From: Candidatus Hydrogenedentota bacterium
Lineage (GTDB): Bacteria > Hydrogenedentota > Hydrogenedentia > Hydrogenedentales > JAEUWI01
NCBI GenBank assembly: GCA_016791475.1
Contig: JAEUWI010000001.1
Coordinates: 124,001 to 188,000 of the forward strand
Direction: 5' to 3'
DNA: 64,000 nt
The first letter of the stretch is position 1, and each line of letters starts with the position of its first letter. This document shows, piece by piece, positions 32,898-41,626 of this stretch. A model generated the notes under the pieces. That model did no database searches and had not been told where the DNA came from. It worked only from the letters and a program-made list of their open reading frames with translations. The position numbers and the translations under genes were made by a program.

Positions 32898-34160
32898 TTA
32901 AGTTTCCTGCGCTTCTTCCGTTCCCTGCGTGTTCTGGGGGTCTCCCAGCGGGAGGCGCAGTAGAAAGCGGGTGCCCTCCCCGGGGGTAGAATCGACTTCG
33001 ATCGCCCCCTTCATACGTTCCACAATGACGGCATGGGTCAGAGCGAGCCCCTGCCCGGTCCCCTTCCCCACGTCTTTGGTGGTGAAAAAGGGCTCGAAAA
33101 TCCGGCTGACGATCTCGGCGGGGATCCCGCAGCCGTTATCTCCCACAACGACCTCCACCGCGTCCTCTCGAAGTGCGCTGGAGATGGAAATGAGTCCCTT
33201 GCCGCCATTCCCGTGGCGATCGGCGATGGCGTGAGACGCGTTCACGACGAGATTGAGGAGGACCTGATTGAAAGAACTCGGGTAGCAATGGACGGGCGGC
33301 AAGTGGTCCGTCAGGTGCAGCGCGATGGCGGCGACGTTCTTCCATTCGCCCCGGGAAACGGCGAGCGTGTTCTCGATGGCGTGATTGATGTCCAGCGGCG
33401 TGAGTTCTTCGTCGCCGGGGTGGGCAAACTCCTTCATGGCCCGCACGATGTCGGCGACCCGGTCCCGACCCTCCAGGGATTGTTCGATTGCCAGGGGAAT
33501 TTCCACCTTCAGGAAATCCCAGTCGATTTCCCGCCGCAGCGTTTCGAGTCCGTCGAGGATTTCGGGGGGGATGGCGGCGCCCCGTCCCGCTTCGCAGGCG
33601 GCGGCGCTCGCCTCGACAAGCCGCATCAGGCCCGCCGTGGCCTGAAGGAGGAATTGGATATTGTCGCCAATATATTGAATGGGCGTATTGATCTCGTGGG
33701 CGATACCGGCCGCCAACTCGCCGATGGCTTCCATTTTCTGCAGGTGCCCCAACTGCGCCTCCAGCTTCGCTTCGTCCGAGGTGTCGCGGGAGAAAAAACT
33801 GTAGCCCGCGATGGCGCCGTCGGGCTCCAGGATGGGTGCCGCGAAACTGCGCGAGCGATACGCGCTTCCATCCTTTCGGCCCACGGACAGCCGGTCGGAC
33901 CAGCGTTCACCGGAAGTCAGGCGCCGCCAGATGTCGGCATAGAAGGCGTCGTCATAATTGGTGGTTCGCAGAATTTCGATGGATGCGCCGATGGCGTCCT
34001 GGGGCGTGTAGCCCGTCAGGCGGGTGAAGGCGTCGTTTACAAAAGTGATGATTCCGCAGCCATCGGTAATGGCCGCGGCAAACTCCGCCTGGGCGAACGC
34101 CATGGCGGGCAGCGCCTGCGCCGCAGGCACGCCACCACTGTTCCCCGTACAATCTGACAT
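32898..34160 (-). CDS. PAS-domain sensor histidine kinase
   Basis: A 420-residue soluble kinase with no membrane segment. A PAS domain spans about 22-130 (CGIITFVNDAFTRLTGYTPQDAIG and a later FFSRDTSDEAK). The phosphoacceptor His155 lies in AAGIAHEINTPIQYI, the form shared with HAMP-less PAS kinases. The ATPase part has NLVVNASHAIAD (N box), GDNGCGIP and FEPFFTTKDVGKGTGQGL (G boxes). ATG 34160 has GGAGGGG just upstream. The kinase is the first gene of an operon with two response regulators, so it probably phosphorylates both the HD-GYP and the HDOD protein. The input signal is cytoplasmic and unknown. Confidence 0.93.
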   Translation of the reverse strand: MSDCTGNSGGVPAAQALPAMAFAQAEFAAAITDGCGIITFVNDAFTRLTGYTPQDAIGASIEILRTTNYDDAFYADIWRRLTSGERWSDRLSVGRKDGSAYRSRSFAAPILEPDGAIAGYSFFSRDTSDEAKLEAQLGHLQKMEAIGELAAGIAHEINTPIQYIGDNIQFLLQATAGLMRLVEASAAACEAGRGAAIPPEILDGLETLRREIDWDFLKVEIPLAIEQSLEGRDRVADIVRAMKEFAHPGDEELTPLDINHAIENTLAVSRGEWKNVAAIALHLTDHLPPVHCYPSSFNQVLLNLVVNASHAIADRHGNGGKGLISISSALREDAVEVVVGDNGCGIPAEIVSRIFEPFFTTKDVGKGTGQGLALTHAVIVERMKGAIEVDSTPGEGTRFLLRLPLGDPQNTQGTEEAQET

Positions 34161-34294
34161 AGTCCCCTCCGATCCCCTGCAAGGACCAGCGTGATTCTTC
34201 CAACCCATCCCGTCCTAGCCCGAGCTAAGCATAGCACAGTGCTGCACCCATTCCCAGCACCGAGTTGCCATTGTTAGCGTATGGTTAGGGTTTG

Positions 34295-34924
34295 CTAGGG
34301 CGCCATGGGGCCGCGATTGATACCCCACCGGGAGATATTGAGTCGACCGCATTCGGTGCAGAGATAGGCGAAGCGCCCGGTCTGGAGGTTGATGGAACGC
34401 TCGCCGCACTCGTCGCAGGCGGAGGGAAGGTTTCGCGCGATCCGCTGCCCCAGAAGGGCGAGGGGTGGAGCCAACAGAAGGGCGCCGACGTACACCATGA
34501 TGCCGTCGTACGGTTCTGCGCGCCGCCCGGCTTCGAAGCCGAGCAGGATGCCCACGCCAAAACCGCCGAAGACGAGCATGAAGGTCAGCAGTATGTGTAG
34601 ACCCGCGGGGACAGCAGGGATCGTCTCTCGCGCGGCGTCCTGCCGCAGTGTTTCCCACACCAGATTGGCGCGCCAGTCGCCCCCGCCGTGAAAGAAATCG
34701 ACAAACAGACCCGCGAGGGCCGACTCGGGGACGCCGGGGGAGGATTGCTGCCAGGTGCGCCCGTTCCAATAGATCAGCCGGTAGTCCCGCCCGCGGGCGT
34801 GGAGGGCGACCAGCGCGGTGCCGGGGCCACGCAGGGCCACGAGGGGCGCGGGCCGTTGAAGGATACGCGCCAGGCGGGAGGCGTCGACGCTGGTGCGCGT
34901 CCCATCGGAAGTTTCGAGGTGCAT
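34295..34924 (-). CDS. Membrane protein with C-terminal zinc ribbon
   Basis: A 209-residue protein. A cytoplasmic-like N-terminal half of about 105 residues is followed by two membrane segments (LHILLTFMLVFGGFGVGILLG and IMVYVGALLLAPPLALLG). A C-terminal CDEC...CTEC pair with 16 residues between forms a likely zinc ribbon. I do not recognise the family. ATG 34924 is preferred; an upstream ATG adds eight residues. It stands alone between the kinase operon and the divergent radical SAM gene. Confidence 0.55.
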   Translation of the reverse strand: MHLETSDGTRTSVDASRLARILQRPAPLVALRGPGTALVALHARGRDYRLIYWNGRTWQQSSPGVPESALAGLFVDFFHGGGDWRANLVWETLRQDAARETIPAVPAGLHILLTFMLVFGGFGVGILLGFEAGRRAEPYDGIMVYVGALLLAPPLALLGQRIARNLPSACDECGERSINLQTGRFAYLCTECGRLNISRWGINRGPMAP

Positions 34925-35092
34925 AGGTCGGGTTCCACCATCGGGCATGCTGCCTGCCCGTACTGTCGCAGTTCGTACCGGTGTCGGGGCCGGTGGTAGA
35001 ATAGAAGGCGCGCCGGTTGATTGCAAACACCGGTGAGATTCTTCCACCCGCGTCACCGCTTCGGTCGGCCGACGCGACAAAGGCAGCCGAGC

Positions 35093-36262
35093 ATGAGCGG
35101 AAATGGCGCGAGCCGATTCCAGTTGGCAAGACTTTACGACTTCGCACAGCGGATGTACAGCGAGGTGCCGTACCGCTATATGCAATCGGGCTATTCCTTC
35201 CCGGCCTGGCATTATTTTATTGAGGTGACGCGGCGCTGCAACCTTCGCTGCAAGATGTGCCAGTACATCGACTGGCTCGAGAACGTGCCCATTAAGGAGC
35301 AAAAGCGGGGCGAACTCTCCACGCGGGAGTGGCTGGACGTGCTGGCCCAGATCCCTCGCTTCAGCCTGATCACCTTCACCGGCGGCGAAGCCTTCGTGCG
35401 CAAGGACTTCATGGAGCTGCTGACTTTTGCCAGCCGGCGCTCTCGAACTCATTTTATTTCGAATACGACCATGCTGCCCGAAGATCGGGCGGAAGCCATC
35501 GTGGCGCTGGCGCCCCGACACACGGGAGGCGTGGGCTTCAACTTTGCCGGCACGTCCATTGAGGGACCGGGGGACCGTCACGACGAAATTCGCAAGATGA
35601 AGGGTGCATGGGAACGGAGCATGGCGGGCATTCGCCTTTTGCGCCATTTTCGAGACGCAAGCGGGAAATCCTGCCCCCATATTCACGTGACCACGGTGAT
35701 CCAGCGGGACAACATCGACGTGCTCCATCTCATGCCCCGCATGGTGAAAGAGGCCGGGGTGGATGTGCTCAATCTCGTCACGGAAACGCGGATGCACGAT
35801 CTGCCGGGCTTCGGGGAAAAGCCCCCAACCCTCTTCAACCACGAAGATATCGACTGGCCGCGAATCAATCGCTCCGAGCTATCCATCGCCCTGAATCGGA
35901 CCTTGGACGAGGCGAAGTCGGTCGGCGTTGAAGTGCGGCTGCCGCGCATGCCCCGTCAGGATCTGCTCGATTACTATGACGGGCGGGGCATTGATCTGAA
36001 GGCGTATCAGTGCCGAAACGCCTGGAACACCCTCATTATCGGTCGCCTCGGCGACGCCTATCCCTGCTGGCTCCAGAAAGTGGGCAATGTGCGGGAGAAC
36101 TCCCTTAAGGAGCTGTGGCACAACGCGGAAATGCGCGACTTCCGGCAGACATGCCAGAAGAAGCTCTTCGCGCCCTGCCCCGGTTGCTGTTTCCTCGAAC
36201 ACCGTGGCGAGCAAATTGCCGCGCGGCCCATCGTGGCGGGTGTGGCGGCAGGCAATGCCTAG
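35093..36262 (+). CDS. Radical SAM protein with SPASM-like C-terminus
   Basis: A 389-residue radical SAM enzyme. The cluster motif is CNLRCKMC (CxxxCxxC) near residue 50, preceded by IEVTRR, and ITFTGGEAFVRKDF gives the GGE cofactor motif. The C-terminal part has Cys residues at AYQCRNAW, DAYPCWLQ and FAPCPGCCF, as in SPASM/twitch domains that hold auxiliary iron-sulfur clusters. The wording around IGRLGDAYPCW is typical of SPASM members that mature peptides or work in glycan clusters. ATG 35093 is used; the upstream frame is open but has no domain. The next gene overlaps its stop, so they form an operon. Confidence 0.87.
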   Translation: MSGNGASRFQLARLYDFAQRMYSEVPYRYMQSGYSFPAWHYFIEVTRRCNLRCKMCQYIDWLENVPIKEQKRGELSTREWLDVLAQIPRFSLITFTGGEAFVRKDFMELLTFASRRSRTHFISNTTMLPEDRAEAIVALAPRHTGGVGFNFAGTSIEGPGDRHDEIRKMKGAWERSMAGIRLLRHFRDASGKSCPHIHVTTVIQRDNIDVLHLMPRMVKEAGVDVLNLVTETRMHDLPGFGEKPPTLFNHEDIDWPRINRSELSIALNRTLDEAKSVGVEVRLPRMPRQDLLDYYDGRGIDLKAYQCRNAWNTLIIGRLGDAYPCWLQKVGNVRENSLKELWHNAEMRDFRQTCQKKLFAPCPGCCFLEHRGEQIAARPIVAGVAAGNA

Positions 36263-36911
36263 GAAGATGCCGGCCCGCAATCAGGTCACGGTGTCGAGCG
36301 CTGGGCTCGTCCGCGATACCGATCTCAACGCCTTCCTTCAGCCCGACGAGACGATAGACTTTCTTCACCCCGCCGTGTCCGCGTTGGCGAAGACCTTGCG
36401 CGCCTCCGAGGATGACTCCGTTGCCACGGCGCGGGCCTGCTTCGAATGGGTGCGCGACGAGATCCGGCATAGCGTGGACTATCGGATGAACCCCGTGACG
36501 TGCAGCGCCTCGGAAGTGTTGGCGGCGGGCACGGGCTATTGCTACGCCAAGGCGCACCTGCTCGCGGCGCTGCTCCGCGCCAACGGCATTCCGGCCGGGC
36601 TGGTTTATCAGCGCCTGAGCATCGGCATCTGCGGGCCACCGTACTGCACCCACGGCCTCAACGCCGTCTACCTGCCGGTGTACGGCTGGTATCGCATTGA
36701 TCCCCGAGGCAACAAGCCGGGTGTCGATGCACAATTCACCCCGCCCGTGGAGCGGCTCGCCTTCCCGCTGCAGGACTCCGAAGAGTACATTTTTGACGAA
36801 ATTCATGCCACGCCGCTGCCCGAAATTGTAAGAGCCCTGCGGCGCTGGAAAACCTGGGACGCGTTCTACGCCCGCCTGCCCGATGTGCAGGGGCGCAAGA
36901 GGAAACCATGA
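36255..36911 (+). CDS. Transglutaminase-like cysteine protease-fold protein
   Basis: A 218-residue protein with a transglutaminase-like core. The catalytic Cys lies in GTGYCYAKAHLLAALLRANGIP, His in CTHGLNAVYLP and Asp in YRIDPRGN, so the triad is intact. Domains of this kind hydrolyse or transfer amide bonds. Size and pattern fit bacterial stand-alone members. The start overlaps the radical SAM stop by eight bases, and its own stop overlaps the ribokinase start (ATGA), making a tight three-gene unit. A joint role with the radical SAM protein in peptide or amide modification is possible but not shown. Confidence 0.83.
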   Translation: MPRKMPARNQVTVSSAGLVRDTDLNAFLQPDETIDFLHPAVSALAKTLRASEDDSVATARACFEWVRDEIRHSVDYRMNPVTCSASEVLAAGTGYCYAKAHLLAALLRANGIPAGLVYQRLSIGICGPPYCTHGLNAVYLPVYGWYRIDPRGNKPGVDAQFTPPVERLAFPLQDSEEYIFDEIHATPLPEIVRALRRWKTWDAFYARLPDVQGRKRKP

Positions 36912-37831
36912 CCCCTCGCAATATTCTCGTTATCGGCAGTGCCAACATTGATCTCGTCGCGCGCGTTTCGCGCATCCCCCGACCGGGGGAAACCCTCATG
37001 GGCCAGACCTTCGCAACCATCTGCGGGGGCAAAGGGGCAAATCAGGCCGTTGCCGCCGCCCGATTGGGCGGAAACGTGTCGTTCCTCGGCTGTGTGGGCG
37101 ACGACGCCTTCGGGGTGCAGCAGAAAGAAAGCCTTCGCGCCGCCGGGGTGAAGCTGGACTTGCTGAAGACGGTCTCCGGCACGCCCACGGGTACCGCCAT
37201 CATCGAAGTAAGCGACGAGGGCGAGAATTCCATCGTGGTCATTCCGGGAGCTAATTTTAAACTGACGCCGGAAGATATTCTTGCCTGCCGCGCGGCTTTC
37301 GAAGCGGCGGATGCGGTGCTGATGCAGCTCGAAGTGCCTGTTGCCGTGGTCGAGGCCGCGCTGGATCTCGCGCGGGAGACGGATACCTTGTCCATCCTCG
37401 ATATCGGCTCGGATCAACCCGTCTCCGAGGCGGTCATCGGAAAGGCTACCGTGGTAACGCCCAATACGAGCGAGGCGGAGCGCCTGACGGGCATGACCAT
37501 AGAAAGCGATGCCGATGTCGAGGCTGCGGCCGCGCGGTTGCTGAGTTTTGGTTCCAGCCATGTTGTCATGAAGTTGGGGAGCCGTGGATCGCGATATTTT
37601 GGCGAAGGCGCGCGCTTTGACGCGCAGCCCTTCAAGGTGGAAGTGGTGGACACGACGGCTGCGGGCGATGCCTTCACCGGGGCACTCGGCGTGGGCTGGA
37701 ATGAGGGTGCGATAGCGGAGACACTGCGCTTTGCCAATGCCGTGGGCGCCCTGGCGACGACGAAAGCGGGGGCCCAGCCGTCGCTGCCGTTTGCGGAGGA
37801 TGTAACGCGGATCTTGAACCAGCAGCGCTGA
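36908..37831 (+). CDS. rbsK: Ribokinase (PfkB family)
   Basis: A 307-residue PfkB-family sugar kinase with ribokinase landmarks: GSANIDLVARVSRIPRPGET near the N-terminus, GGKGANQAVAAARLGG at about 39-54, NTSEAERLTG and the catalytic DTTAAGDAFTGAL, in which the Asp acts as base. It would phosphorylate D-ribose or a related sugar with ATP in the cytoplasm. ATG 36908 overlaps the stop of the transglutaminase-like gene. A RbsA-type ATPase is encoded 30 kb away, but no ribose-binding or permease gene lies here. A pentose-phosphate epimerase-like gene follows after 166 bases. Confidence 0.92.
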   Translation: MTPRNILVIGSANIDLVARVSRIPRPGETLMGQTFATICGGKGANQAVAAARLGGNVSFLGCVGDDAFGVQQKESLRAAGVKLDLLKTVSGTPTGTAIIEVSDEGENSIVVIPGANFKLTPEDILACRAAFEAADAVLMQLEVPVAVVEAALDLARETDTLSILDIGSDQPVSEAVIGKATVVTPNTSEAERLTGMTIESDADVEAAAARLLSFGSSHVVMKLGSRGSRYFGEGARFDAQPFKVEVVDTTAAGDAFTGALGVGWNEGAIAETLRFANAVGALATTKAGAQPSLPFAEDVTRILNQQR

Positions 37832-37997
37832 GCAGGATTGGTCACAGGGACGACAGGAAACCAGACCGATGAGTCCCTCCGTCTACGGTGGCTCGGTTGT
37901 CCCTGCTTGCAAGTTGGAATTTCTCTGACTGGCCGCGATCCGGCCCCCTGTGATACAGTACCGGCCTGCATAATCCATCGTCCAAAGGAGTATCCCC

Positions 37998-38684
37998 GTG
38001 GCCAATCTGATCTGTGCCGCAGACCTGAAACAATTCAATCCACTCCGGTTGGAGTCCGTCATTCGCACGCTGGAGGCCCAGGGCATTGACGAATTGCACT
38101 TCGACGGCGCCGACGGGAAGTTCATCCCCCGCTACGGCATGGCCCCGTCGGCAGTGGCTGCCGCAAAGGACCTGACGAAGCTGCCCTGCCACTACCACCT
38201 GCTGGTGGAGCAGCCCGACCTCATGCTGTCGGAAATCCTGAAGAGCCGCGCGGATACGATCTCGATTCACCTGGAAACGTGTGTCCACATCCACCGCACG
38301 CTGGCCGCCATCCATGATGCGGGTCATGTGGCGGGTGTTGCGGTGTCGCCCACGACTTCCCTTACGAAGATTAACTACCTGCTGCCCCAGATTGGCCGCT
38401 TGTTACTGGTGGGTGCGGATCCGGTGGCGCCTGGGCGGGCCATGCCCCGGGCTGCCTTTGACCGGGTCCGAATTGCCTGCGAGAACATACGGTATCATGA
38501 GTACACCGTGGCCGTGGAAACGGAAGGCCCCATGGGTCCCGAGGACGCCGCCCGCTGCCAGCGTTTTGGAGGGGTGCGGATTGTAGTCGGTCCGAAGGAC
38601 GTGCCGGGGCTTGGCGATCCCGCCGCGCCGGAGGCCCTGCGGGAGTACCGCGCCGCTGCTGCTTCGGCCGTGCATACGGTATAG
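37998..38684 (+). CDS. Ribulose-phosphate 3-epimerase-like protein
   Basis: A 228-residue TIM-barrel protein related to Rpe. Matching blocks are ICAADL, LHFDGADGKFIP (His and Asp ligands kept), YHLLVEQPD (His ligand kept) and AGVAVSPTTSL. Two blocks differ from standard Rpe: the 'NPGFGGQ' phosphate loop reads DPVAPGRAM, and the catalytic/metal Asp of 'VDGG' is replaced within VETEG. It may therefore act on a different phosphosugar than ribulose 5-phosphate. GTG 37998 has AGGAG seven bases upstream. Following ribokinase, it fits a sugar-phosphate pathway, but the substrate is open. Confidence 0.78.
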   Translation: MANLICAADLKQFNPLRLESVIRTLEAQGIDELHFDGADGKFIPRYGMAPSAVAAAKDLTKLPCHYHLLVEQPDLMLSEILKSRADTISIHLETCVHIHRTLAAIHDAGHVAGVAVSPTTSLTKINYLLPQIGRLLLVGADPVAPGRAMPRAAFDRVRIACENIRYHEYTVAVETEGPMGPEDAARCQRFGGVRIVVGPKDVPGLGDPAAPEALREYRAAAASAVHTV

Positions 38685-38726
38685 GTGCGGTCCGAGTCCA
38701 ACTCGGGAAATCAGGGAGACTTCATC

Positions 38727-40121
38727 GTGCAGGAAACGGGCCGCCTGGCCGCATCATTCCGCGATCCCAGCGGTTTCGTTTTTCGCGATGACCAGGGCGT
38801 CTTGCTGCGGCAGGTCAATGCCGTCTATGGGCCGCACTATGACCAGCTCATGGATTCCGGGCTTTACGCGAAGCTGGTGAAGCGGGGGCTGCTGGTATCC
38901 CATGAGGAAATCTCGCTGGAGCGCGCGCTGACGTCGGAGGCCGTCCGGGTGCTGGCGCCGGAACCGATCAAGTTTATCTCTTACCCTTATGAATGGTGCG
39001 CGGGGCAACTCCGCGACGCGGCGCTGCTGACACTCGATATTCAATCCATCGCCATGGAGCATGGCCTGTCCCTGAAAGACGCCAGCGCCTTTAATGTTCA
39101 GTTCCAGGGTGCGCGCGCTGTATTCATCGACACCCTGTCCTTCGAGCCCTATGTGGAAGGTAAGCCCTGGATCGCCTATGGCCAGTTCTGCCGCCACTTT
39201 CTCGCGCCCCTCGCCCTTATGCACTATGGCGAGGCCGGCATGGCGCGCTTGATGCGCGGATACATCGACGGAATACCTCTGCCGCTTGCGGCGCGGGCCC
39301 TGCCCTGGCGCTCGAAACTCAAGCCGGGCTTGCTCCTCCATCTGCACCTGCTGGCCCGGGCCGAGCGTGCCCAGTTGAATCAGGAGGGACCGGGCGGCGC
39401 CGCGAAAGCCGTCAAGGTCTCCAGGCAGGGACTGCTGGGGATCATCGATAATCTCCGATCCACCATCCGCGGGCTGGACCGGAAGTCGGACAAGACCACC
39501 TGGGGCGACTACTACGCCCACACCAACTACAGCGACGCGGGCGCCCGGGCGAAGGAGGCGCTGGTGCGGGACTATCTCGGCCAGATCGCTCCCGAGACCG
39601 TCTGGGATCTCGGCGCGAACACGGGGGTCTATAGCGCGTTGGCGGCGGAATGCGGCGCGGTGACCGTTGCGATGGATCTGGATTACGGTGCGGTGGAAGC
39701 CCTCTACCTGCGGGAGAAAGCGTCGCTCAGGGGCGTGCTGCCGCTGGTGATGGATCTGTCCAACCCGAGTCCCGCGCTGGGTTGGGCCCATGAAGAGCGT
39801 GCCAGCCTGCTCCAGCGCGGTCCGGCGGACTGCGCCATGGCCCTGGCGCTTATCCACCACCTATGCATCGGCAACAACGTCCCCCTTCCGCAGGCGGCCG
39901 CCTTCTTTGCCCGGACCTGCCGGCATTTGATCATCGAATTCGTGCCGAAGGAAGACAGCATGGTGAACCGCATGCTGGCCACGCGGGAGGATGTCTTTCC
40001 GGGCTATACCCGAGAGGGTTTCGAGGCGGCCTTCGGCGCGTACTTTGTCATCGAGGCCCAGTCGCCGGTAGACGATACGCTGCGGACGCTGTATCGGATG
40101 AAAAACCGAACCCAACCCTGA
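38727..40121 (+). CDS. SAM-dependent methyltransferase with N-terminal kinase-like region
   Basis: A 464-residue protein whose C-terminal half (about 270-460) is a class I methyltransferase: VWDLGANTGVYSAL is the cofactor motif and VAMDLDYGAVE the acidic loop. The N-terminal half (about 1-200) contains VYGPHYDQL, FISYPYEWC and FIDTLSFEPY and is of a type seen in nodulation-related and surface-glycan methyltransferases. The start at GTG 38727, eight bases after GGGAG, is preferred over GTG 38685. The next gene begins ten bases after the stop. The product probably methylates a lipid or glycan precursor; the acceptor is unknown. Confidence 0.78.
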   Translation: MQETGRLAASFRDPSGFVFRDDQGVLLRQVNAVYGPHYDQLMDSGLYAKLVKRGLLVSHEEISLERALTSEAVRVLAPEPIKFISYPYEWCAGQLRDAALLTLDIQSIAMEHGLSLKDASAFNVQFQGARAVFIDTLSFEPYVEGKPWIAYGQFCRHFLAPLALMHYGEAGMARLMRGYIDGIPLPLAARALPWRSKLKPGLLLHLHLLARAERAQLNQEGPGGAAKAVKVSRQGLLGIIDNLRSTIRGLDRKSDKTTWGDYYAHTNYSDAGARAKEALVRDYLGQIAPETVWDLGANTGVYSALAAECGAVTVAMDLDYGAVEALYLREKASLRGVLPLVMDLSNPSPALGWAHEERASLLQRGPADCAMALALIHHLCIGNNVPLPQAAAFFARTCRHLIIEFVPKEDSMVNRMLATREDVFPGYTREGFEAAFGAYFVIEAQSPVDDTLRTLYRMKNRTQP

Positions 40122-40131
40122 GGCGTCGCCC

Positions 40132-41622
40132 ATGCATGGAAAAGGCTTTCCCTGGTACCCGCTGCTCTTCGGCTTTTTCCCAGCCCTTTCGCTTCTGAGC
40201 CGCAATATTGGCGACGCCCATTTTGCCGAAGTGTGGCTGCCCTGTGCGGTCGTGGCGGCGATTGCCAGTTTGCTCTGGGGATTGCTGTATGCCCTGCTGC
40301 GCGATCACCACAAGTGCGCGCTGCTTATCGCGGCTTTCTGGGTGCCCTTTCACGCCTATGGCGCCCTGGCCGACGGACTGAAGGCGGCCCTGCGCGCCGG
40401 TGCGTCACCCTTGCCTGTCCTTGCTGTTGTCGCGCTGATCGCTCTGGGGGGCGCGGCGCTGTTCGTGTGGCTCTGGCGGACCCGCCGCGATCTGGCGGGG
40501 CTGACGAAGGGGCTGAATTTACTCGGGGCGTGCCTGTTGGTGGTGCCCCTGACGACCTACGGTCTGGCCCGCATCAGGCAGGAGGCGCCCGCCGCCACCA
40601 CCCAGTCCGCGGGCGCGGCCAACCTTTCCCCCGAGGCGCTCGCGGCCCTTCCGGACATCTACTATATCATTCCTGATTCCTACCCTCGGGCCGATGTGCT
40701 GCGCGATACCTTTGGTCATGACAACACGCCGTTCCTCGATGCACTGAAGGAGCGGGGCTTCCATGTGGTGGAAGATGCCCACTCGAACTACCCCAAGACT
40801 CAGATGTCTCTCGCATCGTCCATGAACCTCGACTACCTTGATCCCGGTCGGCTCGAGGCCCAGTGGAATCAGGCCCTGCCCGATTTCGTGGCCCAGATCT
40901 GGGACAACAAAGTCATGGACTTCCTGGCGGGCTATGGCTATGAGTTCCCGACCTTTTCCTCGGGCGTAGCGGCCACCGAGATCAACGCGGGACGCTTTGT
41001 AAAGCCCGACACCTTTCTCCTCACGGAATTGCAGCAGGTTTACCTCGCCATGACGCCCCTGCGTTCGCCGGTGGAGCGCATGTCGCGATCCAACGAGGCC
41101 AACCGGGTCTTGTTTGTGCTGGACGGTCTCGGGAAGGTGCGCCGGGGCGACAAGCCCATGTTTGTGTTCGCCCATATGATGGCGCCGCACATGCCCCACA
41201 ACTTTGATGCGGAAGGCAAACCGCGTACCGAAACGCCCCCGTACTACGAGGGCTTTCGGGATGCCGTGAAGTGTATCAACGGGCGCCTGCTTACAATGGT
41301 CGACCGAATCCGCGAGCGCCAACCCAATTCGGTAATCATCATTCAGGGCGACCACGGCTGCCGTTCAGACTGGCAGAGCACCGCGGGCACGGACCTGATC
41401 CCCTGGAAGGGCACGCGCGACGAATACATTCGCGACTACACGGCCGTGCTGAACACGATCTACTTTCCCGATGGCGACTACAGCGCCTTTTATCCCGGCA
41501 TCACGCCGGTGAACACCTTTCGGATCGTGTTCAACAAGTATTTCGGCACCAAATACGAACTGCTGCCCGACAAGACCTTTATGAGCTTTCCGGGCAGCAG
41601 TGAAATTGAACAGGTGCGGTAA
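40132..41622 (+). CDS. Membrane-anchored sulfatase/phosphatase-superfamily protein
   Basis: A 496-residue protein. The first 150 residues contain about four membrane segments (for example LLIAAFWVPFHAYGAL and PVLAVVALIALGGAALFVWL). The rest is a periplasmic alkaline phosphatase-superfamily domain: PDIYYIIPDSYPRADVL, a nucleophile region SNYPKTQMSLASSMN without a formylglycine Cys, and VIIIQGDHGCRSDW with metal ligands. The layout resembles LtaS- or EptA-like phosphotransferases. It likely transfers or removes a phosphate-linked group on a surface polymer. It is convergent with dapF, with only four bases between the stops and no visible terminator. Confidence 0.82.
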   Translation: MHGKGFPWYPLLFGFFPALSLLSRNIGDAHFAEVWLPCAVVAAIASLLWGLLYALLRDHHKCALLIAAFWVPFHAYGALADGLKAALRAGASPLPVLAVVALIALGGAALFVWLWRTRRDLAGLTKGLNLLGACLLVVPLTTYGLARIRQEAPAATTQSAGAANLSPEALAALPDIYYIIPDSYPRADVLRDTFGHDNTPFLDALKERGFHVVEDAHSNYPKTQMSLASSMNLDYLDPGRLEAQWNQALPDFVAQIWDNKVMDFLAGYGYEFPTFSSGVAATEINAGRFVKPDTFLLTELQQVYLAMTPLRSPVERMSRSNEANRVLFVLDGLGKVRRGDKPMFVFAHMMAPHMPHNFDAEGKPRTETPPYYEGFRDAVKCINGRLLTMVDRIRERQPNSVIIIQGDHGCRSDWQSTAGTDLIPWKGTRDEYIRDYTAVLNTIYFPDGDYSAFYPGITPVNTFRIVFNKYFGTKYELLPDKTFMSFPGSSEIEQVR

Positions 41623-41626
41623 TCCC

